Shown one piece after another: positions 26,286 through 34,297 of a stretch of DNA of 64,000 nt. Made by a program: the position numbers and the translations under genes. Each line of letters opens with the position of its first letter. Positions within the stretch are counted from its first letter, which is position 1. The notes beneath the pieces are model-generated. The model was not told the origin of the DNA, searched no databases, and saw only the letters and a program-made list of their open reading frames with translations. This DNA is from Caproicibacterium amylolyticum (GTDB lineage: Bacteria > Bacillota > Clostridia > Oscillospirales > Acutalibacteraceae). The stretch is taken from NCBI RefSeq assembly GCF_014467055.1, contig NZ_CP060696.1, positions 1,922,001 through 1,986,000 on the forward strand, read 5' to 3'.

Positions 26286-27329
26286 TTACTCTTTCAGCCA
26301 GGTTTCAAAATCATCCGTGGAAATCTTGCCTTCCAAACACTTATCCCGCAGTGCACGCGCACGTGCAGACCACTCCAAAAACTCCTCGCGAGTTATGCGC
26401 CCGTAACGAATGCGTGCATTATGTGTTTTGTAAGCACGGTTGTAAAGCCGCAGAATTGGATCCTTCATCTGCTTCTGCTGATAAACACGCACCGCACCCA
26501 TCTGGCGGCAGGTTTTCTGAGAACCTTCAATTTTCCTGTCACAGTACTCAGCGTTCATGCTGCCGTTGACTGCAAAATAGCGGCCGCAGTTTTTGCAGAC
26601 CTTAAAGCAGACTCCCTGCTTTAAATAACCGGATATCAGGAAATGATACAGATCCTGCAGAGAGCGCGGATAGAGCGCATCCACCATTTCCAGCGGCACT
26701 TCCTGTGCGCGCAGTTCCTGCAGCGTGGGAATTACCGGATAATCACAGCCTTCTTTTTTCCACAGGGGGAACTGCACCGTCGGCAGAAACTCTGTAACAA
26801 CCATGGAGTATTTCAGCGGTGAACGGTCGCCCAGCCTATGCGTTAAAACCAAGTCTGCATAGCGGTCAACGTAAGTAGAGGCTTTTTGGTCTTCCGCATT
26901 CATGCAGTCTTTTACCAAAAGCATCAGGTTGCCGCGCATCTGCTTGTAAAGCGGAACCAACCGTGAAAGCAAACGCATATCAATTGCAATCGTCTGGCCT
27001 GCCGCCTGCGAAAGGATTTGGCTCGCAAAGCCAAAAAACGGATGCCGATTTATCAGTTCCAACGCCAGCTTACGTAACTGATCCCAATGTGCGTGCACTT
27101 GGAGCCCCGCATTAATTTCTAGAAAAACCGTTTCTGTGCGGCGAAGCTCCTCATATACATCTTCAAAATCATCATAGATAAAGGAAATAACCGACTCCCC
27201 AATCGGCATTTGCTGAGCGGATACCTGCAGCTTTTTATCATCTTCATAAGTTTGCAGTTCAAACGTTTCCTCTTTTCCCTGAAAATAGATTCGCAGAGTA
27301 GTATTATTTAAAATATCCGGGTTTGCCAA
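26286..27329 (-). CDS. DUF6076-like protein with a C-terminal zinc motif
   Basis: A 347-residue protein of unknown function. The N-terminal two thirds are helical. Around residues 255-290 lies a likely zinc site CKNCGRYF...YCDR...KTC followed by RQMGA and a basic helix, as seen in DUF6076 and CGNR-type proteins. This C-terminal pattern suggests nucleic-acid binding; that is inference. The start is a TTG at 27329 with AGAGGTG eight bases upstream; no ATG is suitably placed. It is a single-gene unit with a long AT-rich leader. Confidence 0.75.
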   Translation of the reverse strand: MANPDILNNTTLRIYFQGKEETFELQTYEDDKKLQVSAQQMPIGESVISFIYDDFEDVYEELRRTETVFLEINAGLQVHAHWDQLRKLALELINRHPFFGFASQILSQAAGQTIAIDMRLLSRLVPLYKQMRGNLMLLVKDCMNAEDQKASTYVDRYADLVLTHRLGDRSPLKYSMVVTEFLPTVQFPLWKKEGCDYPVIPTLQELRAQEVPLEMVDALYPRSLQDLYHFLISGYLKQGVCFKVCKNCGRYFAVNGSMNAEYCDRKIEGSQKTCRQMGAVRVYQQKQMKDPILRLYNRAYKTHNARIRYGRITREEFLEWSARARALRDKCLEGKISTDDFETWLKE

Positions 27330-27619
27330 AATCGCTGCACCTCTTTCATTTCAATACAACAAAACCATCTTTACTAAGTGAATGATTATTTCTAGTTATA
27401 TAATCACTATAATTTTATATGTTCTAATTTAATACAAAGCATACGTGCAGAATTTGAATATAGACAAATAATCTATGTTCGGTTTAGATAATCTGAATAA
27501 TTAAGTTTTATATCCGATATTCTAAGAGTATAACACTCATTTTACTATTTTTCAAGCACTTGTATGCACAAGTGAATCATTTTTATATTAATTTTTAGTG
27601 ATTTTCAAAACAGAACAGC
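27330..27619. other. AT-rich intergenic region: long leader of the DUF6076-like gene
   Basis: No open frame. It holds a promoter and palindrome (27527-27574) and, between the predicted start near 27520 and the TTG at 27329, about 190 bases of AT-rich leader in which I see no clear terminator or known riboswitch. Confidence 0.6.
27527..27574 (-). promoter_or_regulatory. Promoter and upstream palindrome of the DUF6076-like gene
   Basis: TTGAAA (27550-27555) and TATACT (27527-27532) with a 17-base spacer on the minus strand. Directly upstream, CACTTGT-atgc-ACAAGTG (27557-27574) is a perfect 7-bp inverted repeat, a candidate operator or activator site. Confidence 0.6.
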
Positions 27620-27668
27620 AAAAAGCAGTGCTTTTTTTGCCACATTCGGCACAAAAGCACTGCTTTTT
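27620..27668 (-). terminator. Terminator of the sufCD unit
   Basis: AAAAAGCAGTGCTTTT pairs with 27653-27668 across a loop; T-runs lie on both sides. It is 15 bases after the SufD-like stop. Confidence 0.8.
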
Positions 27669-27683
27669 CAGTTATATGTCAAA

Positions 27684-28601
27684 TTATTTTAAAAATCCGT
27701 CAATAATTTTAGACTCTGCTTCCTTTTCTGTAAGTCCAAGCGTCATTAACTTAATCAGCTGCTCACCGGCAATCTTTCCAATCGCCGCCTCGTGAATCAG
27801 AGAAGCATCCACACTGTTTGCTGTGAGTTCCGGAATCGCATGCACCACACCATGATCCATCACGATTGCGTCACACTCTGAATGACCGGTACAAACTGTG
27901 TTGCCAATAATCCGGGAACGGAAAGTCTGCTGGCTGTGGCCGCGCGCAACGGAATGGGAAACCAAATCCGCACCGCTTCCTTCGCCGTTCAGTTCCACTT
28001 CAAACGCACTTTCGGCAAGCTGATTGCCGTGCGTCATAATTTTTTCCCGAATCACCATACGAGCGTCTTTATCAAGCTTTGCTTTGGTCAAGCGGCTAGT
28101 GGAATCCACACCCTTAATCTGGGTCGTGTTCATTTCCATATAAGAGCCTTCCGCAAGTTCTGCCCACGTCTGCGGGTTAATAATGCGCTGACCGGTTCCG
28201 CTGCCAATACCGATGTGTTTTTCAAGGTAAACCACATGTGCACCTTTTTCCAGAAAGAAGCGATGAATGCCGTTGTGCTTGGATTCCTCCTCACCGTCCG
28301 TATGCACACCGCAGCCCGCAACAATAATCACATCTGCACCGGCCGCAACGTAAAAATCATTGTAAACCAAATCTTCCACGTTGCTGTGTGTTACACAGGC
28401 AGGAATATAGACTTTTTCACCTTTTGTACTGCCGTCAATATGGATATCGATGCCCGGCTTATCCGTCTTGGGCGTAATTTTAATATGTTCAGAATTCTGA
28501 CGTCCAGCGCAGGCACCATCTTCACGAATATTGTATGCCCCCTGCGGCACATCCTGCAGGTCAGAAACCAATCCCAGCAGTTGCTTCGTTATCTCATTCA
28601 T
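27684..28601 (-). CDS. SufB/SufD-family Fe-S cluster assembly scaffold protein
   Basis: A 305-residue protein with the right-handed beta-helix pattern of SufBD and the C-terminal conserved segment (VVHAIPELTANSVDASLIHEAAIGKI) with Glu and His residues of the family. It is shorter than classical SufB (about 470) or SufD (about 430). With SufC next to it, it should form a minimal SufBC-type complex. GGAGGGA decides the ATG at 28601 over a TTG at 28625; the start overlaps the sufC stop as ATGA. Confidence 0.88.
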   Translation of the reverse strand: MNEITKQLLGLVSDLQDVPQGAYNIREDGACAGRQNSEHIKITPKTDKPGIDIHIDGSTKGEKVYIPACVTHSNVEDLVYNDFYVAAGADVIIVAGCGVHTDGEEESKHNGIHRFFLEKGAHVVYLEKHIGIGSGTGQRIINPQTWAELAEGSYMEMNTTQIKGVDSTSRLTKAKLDKDARMVIREKIMTHGNQLAESAFEVELNGEGSGADLVSHSVARGHSQQTFRSRIIGNTVCTGHSECDAIVMDHGVVHAIPELTANSVDASLIHEAAIGKIAGEQLIKLMTLGLTEKEAESKIIDGFLK

Positions 28602-29323
28602 GCTTTTGGTCCCTCCTTCGGGCAAAATGAACAGCTGTTTTCACCGCTGAGCAGTGTCGGATAAATCTCATCACGCGGGCCGTGTGCAGCGATGCTGCCG
28701 CCGGAAATCACAACGATTTCATCCGCAATATCCAAAATGCGCTCCTGATGAGAAATAATCAGCACAGAGCCGTTGATTTCACGGCGAAGCGAACGAAATA
28801 CATCAATCAGGCTGTTAAAACTCCACAGGTCAATGCCCGCTTCCGGTTCATCAAAAATCGTCAGCTGTGTTTTGCGCGCCAGCACCATCGCGATTTCAAT
28901 ACGCTTGATTTCACCGCCGGAAAGACTGCCGTTTACTTCACGGTCAACGTAGTCGCGTGCGCACAGTCCCACGTCCCGCAGATAACCGCACAGCTCTGTG
29001 TAGGAAAGTTTCCTGTCAGCTGCCAACTCGATCAAGTCCCGCACGGTAAGACCTTTAAAGCGAACCGGCTGCTGAAATGCATAGCTGATTCCCCTGCGGG
29101 CACGTTCCGTAATGGAAAGTTCTGTAATGTCCTCTCCGTCCAGCAAAATGGTACCCGCTGTTGGAGCTGCAATTCCCGCAATGATTTTTGCAAGTGTGGT
29201 TTTACCGCCGCCATTTGGCCCGGTAATGACCACGAACTTCCCATCCGGCACCGTTAAATCAACATTTTTCAGGATTTCCTTTTCATCGGGAAGCTCCAGC
29301 GATATGTTTTTCAGTTCCAGCAT
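28598..29323 (-). CDS. sufC: Fe-S cluster assembly ATPase SufC
   Basis: A 241-residue ABC-type ATPase that drives the SufBD scaffold. It has Walker A GPNGGGKTT, signature NGSLSGGEIKRIEIA, Walker B LTIFDEPEAGID and the switch His in IISHQ. The GEIKR signature with Glu in place of Gln is typical of SufC rather than of transport ATPases. GGGAGAAG before the ATG at 29323 decides the start over a TTG at 29341. No sufS, sufU or full sufB lies in this window. Confidence 0.94.
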   Translation of the reverse strand: MLELKNISLELPDEKEILKNVDLTVPDGKFVVITGPNGGGKTTLAKIIAGIAAPTAGTILLDGEDITELSITERARRGISYAFQQPVRFKGLTVRDLIELAADRKLSYTELCGYLRDVGLCARDYVDREVNGSLSGGEIKRIEIAMVLARKTQLTIFDEPEAGIDLWSFNSLIDVFRSLRREINGSVLIISHQERILDIADEIVVISGGSIAAHGPRDEIYPTLLSGENSCSFCPKEGPKA

Positions 29324-29429
29324 AACTTTATCTTCTCCCAATTTATAATTTGTTCTGAAAGGCAGTGGGAAAGCACTGACCGTTTTTTCTCAAAAAATCC
29401 AGTAATTCCGGCAAAAAATGACTCTACTT

Positions 29430-29457
29430 ATTATAGCAAAAAATATGCATTTGTCAA
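29430..29457 (-). promoter_or_regulatory. Promoter of the sufCD unit
   Basis: TTGACA (29452-29457) and TATAAT (29430-29435), 16-base spacer, with a leader of about 100 bases. Confidence 0.7.
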
Positions 29458-29602
29458 AGTACAGACAAGCTGCAATTTAGCATTGCATTTCCATTGTTTG
29501 CATGGTAAAATACAAATATATTATGGGTTGGTATGACTATATTATGTAATCTGTTACATGTAGTTTTATTTTGGCACATAAATCTACTGGAGGCCATTAA
29601 AA

Positions 29603-30874
29603 ATGATGGAAACACAAAAAATTGTTGCCGAAGCTAAAATGCTGGGCAAATTCTCGCTGACGGTCGGTGACAAAACCATCACCTGCCAGAAGCACCGCCC
29701 AACGCTGGTCTGGCTGCTGCTTGAAATTCTAATATACACCCGCCGCAGTCCTCTCTCTGTTGAAGAACTAATGAAGGTGCTGTGGGACCACAGTTCCGGC
29801 AGCTCTGACCCAATGAATGCACTGAAAAATCTGGTTTACCGTACCCGCGACCTGCTGCAGGAATCCTTTGGGGATGAGGGCGGCCGCTTTATCCTGTTCT
29901 ACGGTGACACTTACTGCTGGAATCCCACACTGGAAACCCACACCGATGTTGACCGCTTTAACCGCCTGTGCAGAACAATCGAAGAAGCCAAATCTGCTTC
30001 TGAAAAGATTCAGCTGTGCACAGAAACGATTCATCTCTACGCGGGCGCTTTTTTGGAGGGTACCGAACACTCTCAGTGGGCGCAGGATACACGATTGGAG
30101 CTGGAGGACCGCTTTGCACAGTGCATTGCGTCCCGCTGCGAAGCAATGGAGCAGATGAACCACACGGAAAACTTGCCTGAATTCTGTCTGGAAAATCTCA
30201 AAAAGGCTCCGCTGAATATTAAACTGCACCGCTTAACGCTTTTCTGTTACTTGAAAGCAGAACGCTTTGCAGAAGCACTTTCACACTATAACAGCACTAC
30301 CTCTCTGTTCTTTCAGGAAAAAGGGACTGACGTTGCACCGGAACTGCGCGACCTTTACCGCCTGATTACCAAGAACTTTCGCCACGCCCAAATGGATATT
30401 TCCTTTGTACGTGAGGAACTGCAGGAGGCTGCTGACATTCAAAACGCTTACTTTTGTGATTTTGAGGCTTTCCGCAACCTTTACCGAGTGGAAGCACGCG
30501 CCTGTGCGCGCAGCCATGAGCCCGCCACCATTGTACTGCTGACACTGGCCATGGCGGATGGCTCCATTCCCGATGACGGCAGTGTTATTCGTGAGCAGAA
30601 TGTACTGAAATCTGCTACAATTTCTTCTCTGCGCGGCGGTGATATGGTAACTGCTTACAGTGACACGCAGTTCCTGATTTTATTGCCGCAGGCAAATATT
30701 AAGAACTCTGAAAAAGCGGTAAAACGCATTATGACCAACTACCACAAAGTTTGCCGCAACAAAGATTTACGCATCATGTACAAATTTCTGCCAGTTGAAG
30801 TACCGGCACCACTGGACAGTTCCGACAGAAAAGCACCTGGAGAAAGCGGTGAAGACTACGGCGACACTTTTTAA
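29603..30874 (+). CDS. SARP/BTAD-type transcriptional regulator with a degenerate GGDEF-like C-terminus
   Basis: A 423-residue protein. Residues about 12-110 form an OmpR-type winged helix (SPLSVEELMKVLW, NALKNLVYRTRDLL), about 115-265 a helical BTAD domain, and about 290-400 a domain resembling a diguanylate cyclase fold in which GGDEF is replaced (SLRGGDMVTAY, then QFLILLPQ). Such proteins are common in clostridia but their targets are unknown. GGAGG precedes the ATG pair at 29603. Its end overlaps the carbonic anhydrase-like gene by 26 bases. Confidence 0.88.
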   Translation: MMETQKIVAEAKMLGKFSLTVGDKTITCQKHRPTLVWLLLEILIYTRRSPLSVEELMKVLWDHSSGSSDPMNALKNLVYRTRDLLQESFGDEGGRFILFYGDTYCWNPTLETHTDVDRFNRLCRTIEEAKSASEKIQLCTETIHLYAGAFLEGTEHSQWAQDTRLELEDRFAQCIASRCEAMEQMNHTENLPEFCLENLKKAPLNIKLHRLTLFCYLKAERFAEALSHYNSTTSLFFQEKGTDVAPELRDLYRLITKNFRHAQMDISFVREELQEAADIQNAYFCDFEAFRNLYRVEARACARSHEPATIVLLTLAMADGSIPDDGSVIREQNVLKSATISSLRGGDMVTAYSDTQFLILLPQANIKNSEKAVKRIMTNYHKVCRNKDLRIMYKFLPVEVPAPLDSSDRKAPGESGEDYGDTF

Positions 30875-31331
30875 GCCTTATTCGGCACTTGGTGCCGTTG
30901 TAGTTGGCAACGTTTCTTTCGGAGAGGACTGCTCTGTATGGTACAATGCAGTCGTGCGTGCGGACAGTGCGCCGATTTCAATCGGCAGCCGCACCAATAT
31001 TCAGGACTGCTGTGTGTTGCACGTTGACAGCAACTCTCCCCTAAAAATTGGGAATGATGTAACGATTGGTCACAGTGCGGTTCTGCACGGATGCACAGTA
31101 GGCGATAACACATTGATTGGCATGGGTGCCATCGTGCTCAACGGTGCTGTAATCGGAAAGGATTCCATCGTTGCCGCCGGTTCTTTGGTACCACAGGAAC
31201 ACATTTTCCCCGACCGGGTTCTGCTAATGGGTTCCCCCGCAAAGGTCAAGCGCGAGCTGACACCCGAAGAAATACAGGAAAACCGCCAGAACGCAGCACT
31301 TTATGTGGAAGAGGCAAAAAAGCAATTTTAA
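30849..31331 (+). CDS. Gamma-carbonic anhydrase-like hexapeptide-repeat protein
   Basis: A 160-residue left-handed beta-helix protein of the YrdA/gamma-CA family. The three expected zinc His residues are present (VLHVDS, then IGHSAVLHGC). Whether it hydrates CO2 is not certain, as many relatives lack measurable activity. I choose the GTG at 30849 because GGAG lies seven bases before it; the frame also runs back to an ATG at 30795 inside the upstream regulator gene. The overlap points to translational coupling with that gene. Confidence 0.88.
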   Translation: MKTTATLFKPYSALGAVVVGNVSFGEDCSVWYNAVVRADSAPISIGSRTNIQDCCVLHVDSNSPLKIGNDVTIGHSAVLHGCTVGDNTLIGMGAIVLNGAVIGKDSIVAAGSLVPQEHIFPDRVLLMGSPAKVKRELTPEEIQENRQNAALYVEEAKKQF

Positions 31332-31422
31332 TAAAAACTACTTTTCATGCAGCTATGTCGGTTTTCCCCATGCCTAGTGGCTTTGTGAGAAATAACTGTG
31401 AATAAGTTTTTTGAGCATTAAT

Positions 31423-31460
31423 AAAAAGCAGATACCATTTGTAAACGGTATCTGCTTTTT
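31423..31460. terminator. Bidirectional terminator between the carbonic anhydrase-like and ANTAR genes
   Basis: AAAAAGCAGATACC and GGTATCTGCTTTTT arms with A and T runs, between convergent genes. Confidence 0.85.
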
Positions 31461-31476
31461 ATATTTTGAAGTTTTC

Positions 31477-32049
31477 TTAAGCATCCTCGTAAGTATGCAG
31501 AATATCTTCTGCAATATCCAAACGTGGGACACGCTGATCCATTGCCTGCTTTTCAATATAGCGATGTGCTTCCTGCTCTGTCAAATGCCGGTACTGCACC
31601 AGTGCACACTTTGCACGTCCAACCAGCTGCAGCTCATGAATTTTTTTCTGCAGCTTCTGATTTTCCTTCTGCAGTGCTTCCAAACGGCGTCCCGCTGCAG
31701 CCGCAATCCGCATGGATTGGTACAACAACATTCGGTTAATGGGCTTTTGTGCTACAATCACACCCGAAGCCTCGACCTTTGCGGAAACCGTTTCGTACAG
31801 CTCCGCTTTTACGACCAGCACAACACCCGCTTTTGTCTTTTCAGCCAAATCAGTTGCCAGTTCATGCCCAAACTCATCTTTCAGCGGTGCATTGATAATA
31901 ACCAGTTCGTAGTCATGCTGCATCACTGTGCGGCGCGCTTCACCGCCGGTTGCCGCACTGCTGAGCGACTTGACCGCATGAGTCCCCAGAAAATCCAGAA
32001 AATATTTTTGGCTTTTTTCCGTACTGGAAACAACTAAGACCTGTTCCAA
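31477..32049 (-). CDS. ANTAR-domain RNA-binding antiterminator with a degenerate receiver
   Basis: A 190-residue protein. Residues 1-110 have a receiver fold but lack the phosphorylation residues: the acidic pair is SS (VVSSTEKS) and the phosphoacceptor position is Asn53 (LVIINAPL). A coiled-coil linker (about 115-140, LQKENQKLQKKIHELQ) leads to a C-terminal ANTAR domain (GRAKCALVQYRHLTEQEAHRYI, AMDQR). ANTAR domains bind hairpins with A1/G4 hexaloops to prevent termination. Start is a TTG with GGTGAT five bases upstream. It follows glnA by 37 bases and is the last gene of the glutamate synthase operon. Confidence 0.9.
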   Translation of the reverse strand: MEQVLVVSSTEKSQKYFLDFLGTHAVKSLSSAATGGEARRTVMQHDYELVIINAPLKDEFGHELATDLAEKTKAGVVLVVKAELYETVSAKVEASGVIVAQKPINRMLLYQSMRIAAAAGRRLEALQKENQKLQKKIHELQLVGRAKCALVQYRHLTEQEAHRYIEKQAMDQRVPRLDIAEDILHTYEDA

Positions 32050-32085
32050 CCCTCATCACCAGCTTTTCTCAGGATTTCGGTTTCC

Positions 32086-33408
32086 TTATACGGTCAGAAA
32101 ATATTCGCGGCGCTCAAACTCCTGCCCGTTGCCGGAGGTTCGGTAGCGCTCCCATTCCCTGCGTTTCTGACCAAAGTAGCTGACCCGTAGTTTTTCGGGT
32201 ACATAAGTCTGCACAAATTTACTGCGTTCCGCTGTCTGCAGAGCTTCATCCAGATTGCCCGGCAGATGCTCCAAATTAGAAGTTTCTTCCTCACTGGCCT
32301 CAAAAAGATTGCGGTTGTCCGGCGCGCAAAGCGGCAATTTTTCACGAACACCTTCCAAGCCAGCCCACAGCAGCAGTGCAAACGCAAGATGCGGATTACA
32401 GGCTGGGTCGGTGCTGCGAAGTTCCATGCGGCCATGCCCCGGATTCGGCGCCGCAGGGATGCGAATCAGCTGAGAACGATTCTGATGCGACCACGTTACA
32501 TATTTGGGTGCTTCAAAACGTCCAAACCGCTCATAAGAATTCGTAAGCGGGTTTAAAAACAATGTGATTTCCGAAACGCGCCGCAAGATTCCCGCCATAA
32601 AGCTTTCCGCCACCGCATTGTGCTTTCCGTTGTCCACCTGAAACAGATTTTCGCCGTCCTGTGTCAAAGACATATTCACGTGCAGGCTGCTGCCGCTGTA
32701 ACCCGGCAGCGGCTTCGGCATAAAGGATGCATACAAGCCACTGCCCTCCGCAATCGACTTGACTGCACCCTTAAAGGCAACAAAATTATCCGCGGCAGTC
32801 AAAATATCACTGTAGCGGAAGTCAATTTCGTTCTGCCCCGGCCCCTGCTCGTGCCGGCTGGTTTCCGGACGCAGTCCCATTGCCTCCAGTGCAAGACAGA
32901 TTTCACGACGAACATTTTCACACTTGTCGCGCGGTGCAGTATCACAGTAGGTGCCATAGTCGTACGGCTCCAAAGTCGGCTCCCCATTTTCATCCGTTTT
33001 GAACAGATAAAATTCGCAGGCTGTACCAACTTTACAGGAAAGTCCCATCTGCTTTGCTTCACGCACAGCCGCTTTCAGCAATGCCCGACAGTCCCCCTCA
33101 AACGGCTGACCGTCCGGATATTTGACATCACAGAAAAGACGCACCACCTGCCCGTGTGACGGGCGCCAGGGCATGACAGTAAAGGTACCGGGGTCCGGCA
33201 CCAAAAACAGGTCGGACTCCACTTCATTCATAAAGCCGCGCACAAAGCTGGCATCAAACCCAACCCCTGTGTCAAAGGCACGGTCCAGTTCGCAGGGCAT
33301 TACCGCCACATTTTTCTGCATTCCGTGAATATCACAAAATGCAAGGCGGATAAATTTTACGTCATTATCCTCCACATACTGCATAACTTCACTGCGTGTA
33401 TAATTCAT
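32086..33408 (-). CDS. glnA: Glutamine synthetase, type I
   Basis: Makes glutamine from glutamate, ammonia and ATP. The 440-residue chain shows the N-terminal latch Asp loop (FCDIHGMQKNV), the metal-binding EFYLFK and HEQGPGQNEID segments, SGSSLHVNMS, and the ATP-binding RIPAAPNPGHGRMELRSTDP region. The last Arg-rich block matches GSI. The length is typical of the GSI-alpha form. CCTAGGAGG precedes the ATG. It has its own promoter but also follows the split glutamate synthase genes, together a GS-GOGAT pathway. Confidence 0.95.
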   Translation of the reverse strand: MNYTRSEVMQYVEDNDVKFIRLAFCDIHGMQKNVAVMPCELDRAFDTGVGFDASFVRGFMNEVESDLFLVPDPGTFTVMPWRPSHGQVVRLFCDVKYPDGQPFEGDCRALLKAAVREAKQMGLSCKVGTACEFYLFKTDENGEPTLEPYDYGTYCDTAPRDKCENVRREICLALEAMGLRPETSRHEQGPGQNEIDFRYSDILTAADNFVAFKGAVKSIAEGSGLYASFMPKPLPGYSGSSLHVNMSLTQDGENLFQVDNGKHNAVAESFMAGILRRVSEITLFLNPLTNSYERFGRFEAPKYVTWSHQNRSQLIRIPAAPNPGHGRMELRSTDPACNPHLAFALLLWAGLEGVREKLPLCAPDNRNLFEASEEETSNLEHLPGNLDEALQTAERSKFVQTYVPEKLRVSYFGQKRREWERYRTSGNGQEFERREYFLTV

Positions 33409-33443
33409 TGCGGCACCTCCTAGGTTTTTTATTGAATAGGTCT

Positions 33444-33452
33444 ATTATAACA
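33444..33452 (-). promoter_or_regulatory. Extended -10 promoter of glnA
   Basis: TGTTATAAT on the minus strand is a TGn-extended -10 box, with no good -35 box at the right distance. It lies 36 bases before the start codon. Confidence 0.5.
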
Positions 33453-33520
33453 TGAAAGCATTTACTCTGAACAGCGGCAGATATTCCTGACTTTGAAGAT
33501 GGATTTTGCATTTCACAATC

Positions 33521-33555
33521 AAAGCCGCAGGCAGCAAAATGCTGACCGCGGCTTG
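33521..33555 (-). terminator. Weak terminator or hairpin after the glutamate synthase genes
   Basis: AAGCCGC and GCGGCTT arms with an inner AGCA/TGCT pairing, and only three T residues after. It may allow partial read-through into glnA. Confidence 0.5.
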
Positions 33556-33568
33556 AAAAAGCAAGCGC

Positions 33569-34294
33569 TTAGTTTCTGGTGTAAAGTGCCTTGTAGGGGT
33601 TCGCTGTATCCGGTGTCAGCACGAAAAAATGTGCAGAAAGAATTTCTTCCATATTTTCACCGAATTTTTCGCAGAATTCCTGCAGCAGCGGCTTAATCTC
33701 CGCTAAATCCTCCTCAGAAGCATCCACTGCCTTTACCTGCTGCGGCAAGTCCGCCGGAAGCATATCGGTACGTAAAAACATTTTGCCGCCGTGCATACCG
33801 GTACCGCAGAAGTTTCCAACCAGTGGACGGTTGCCTTCTTTATGCAGACCAAGCAGGATAATAATGCCGCCCGCCTGGTATTCGCCCAAAAAGCTGCCCG
33901 CACAGCCGCCAACCACCAGCTTCGGCTGTTTTTCTTTGTAGGCTTTCATGTGAATGCCCGCACGGTAGCCAATGCTGCCCTTGACAAAAATTCTGCCGCC
34001 ACGCATTGCATAGCCTGTGGCATCGCCGGAACTACCATAAATCGTGATGGTACCCTCATTCATGGTGTCTCCAGTGGCATCCTGTGCATTGCCGTGCACA
34101 TCGATATCACAGCCATCCTGATACGCACCGAGCGCGTTGCCGGGCGTGCCGTGAATAACAATATGCTTGCCGGAAAGACCAGCGCCGATGTAGCGCTGCC
34201 CAATGCAGTTGTCAATTTCAATTTCCGTATCCGGTGTATTGCGCACAGCCGTGTTCAGTTCTTGGAAATGCATATCTCCTGCTGTAATTTTCAT
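33569..34294 (-). CDS. Glutamate synthase, GXGXG (C-terminal) subunit of the split enzyme
   Basis: A 241-residue right-handed beta-helix protein equal to the C-terminal domain of GltB, which holds the ammonia-channel structure of the enzyme. Repeats of the G-x-G-x-G type are visible (YIGAGLSG, GNAQDATG, GSSGDATGYAMRGG, GSIGYRAG). In archaea and many clostridia this part is a separate gene, as here. It starts three bases after the stop of the flavoprotein gene and works with the subunits at 36349 and 37856. Confidence 0.9.
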   Translation of the reverse strand: MKITAGDMHFQELNTAVRNTPDTEIEIDNCIGQRYIGAGLSGKHIVIHGTPGNALGAYQDGCDIDVHGNAQDATGDTMNEGTITIYGSSGDATGYAMRGGRIFVKGSIGYRAGIHMKAYKEKQPKLVVGGCAGSFLGEYQAGGIIILLGLHKEGNRPLVGNFCGTGMHGGKMFLRTDMLPADLPQQVKAVDASEEDLAEIKPLLQEFCEKFGENMEEILSAHFFVLTPDTANPYKALYTRN

Positions 34295-34297
34295 TGC

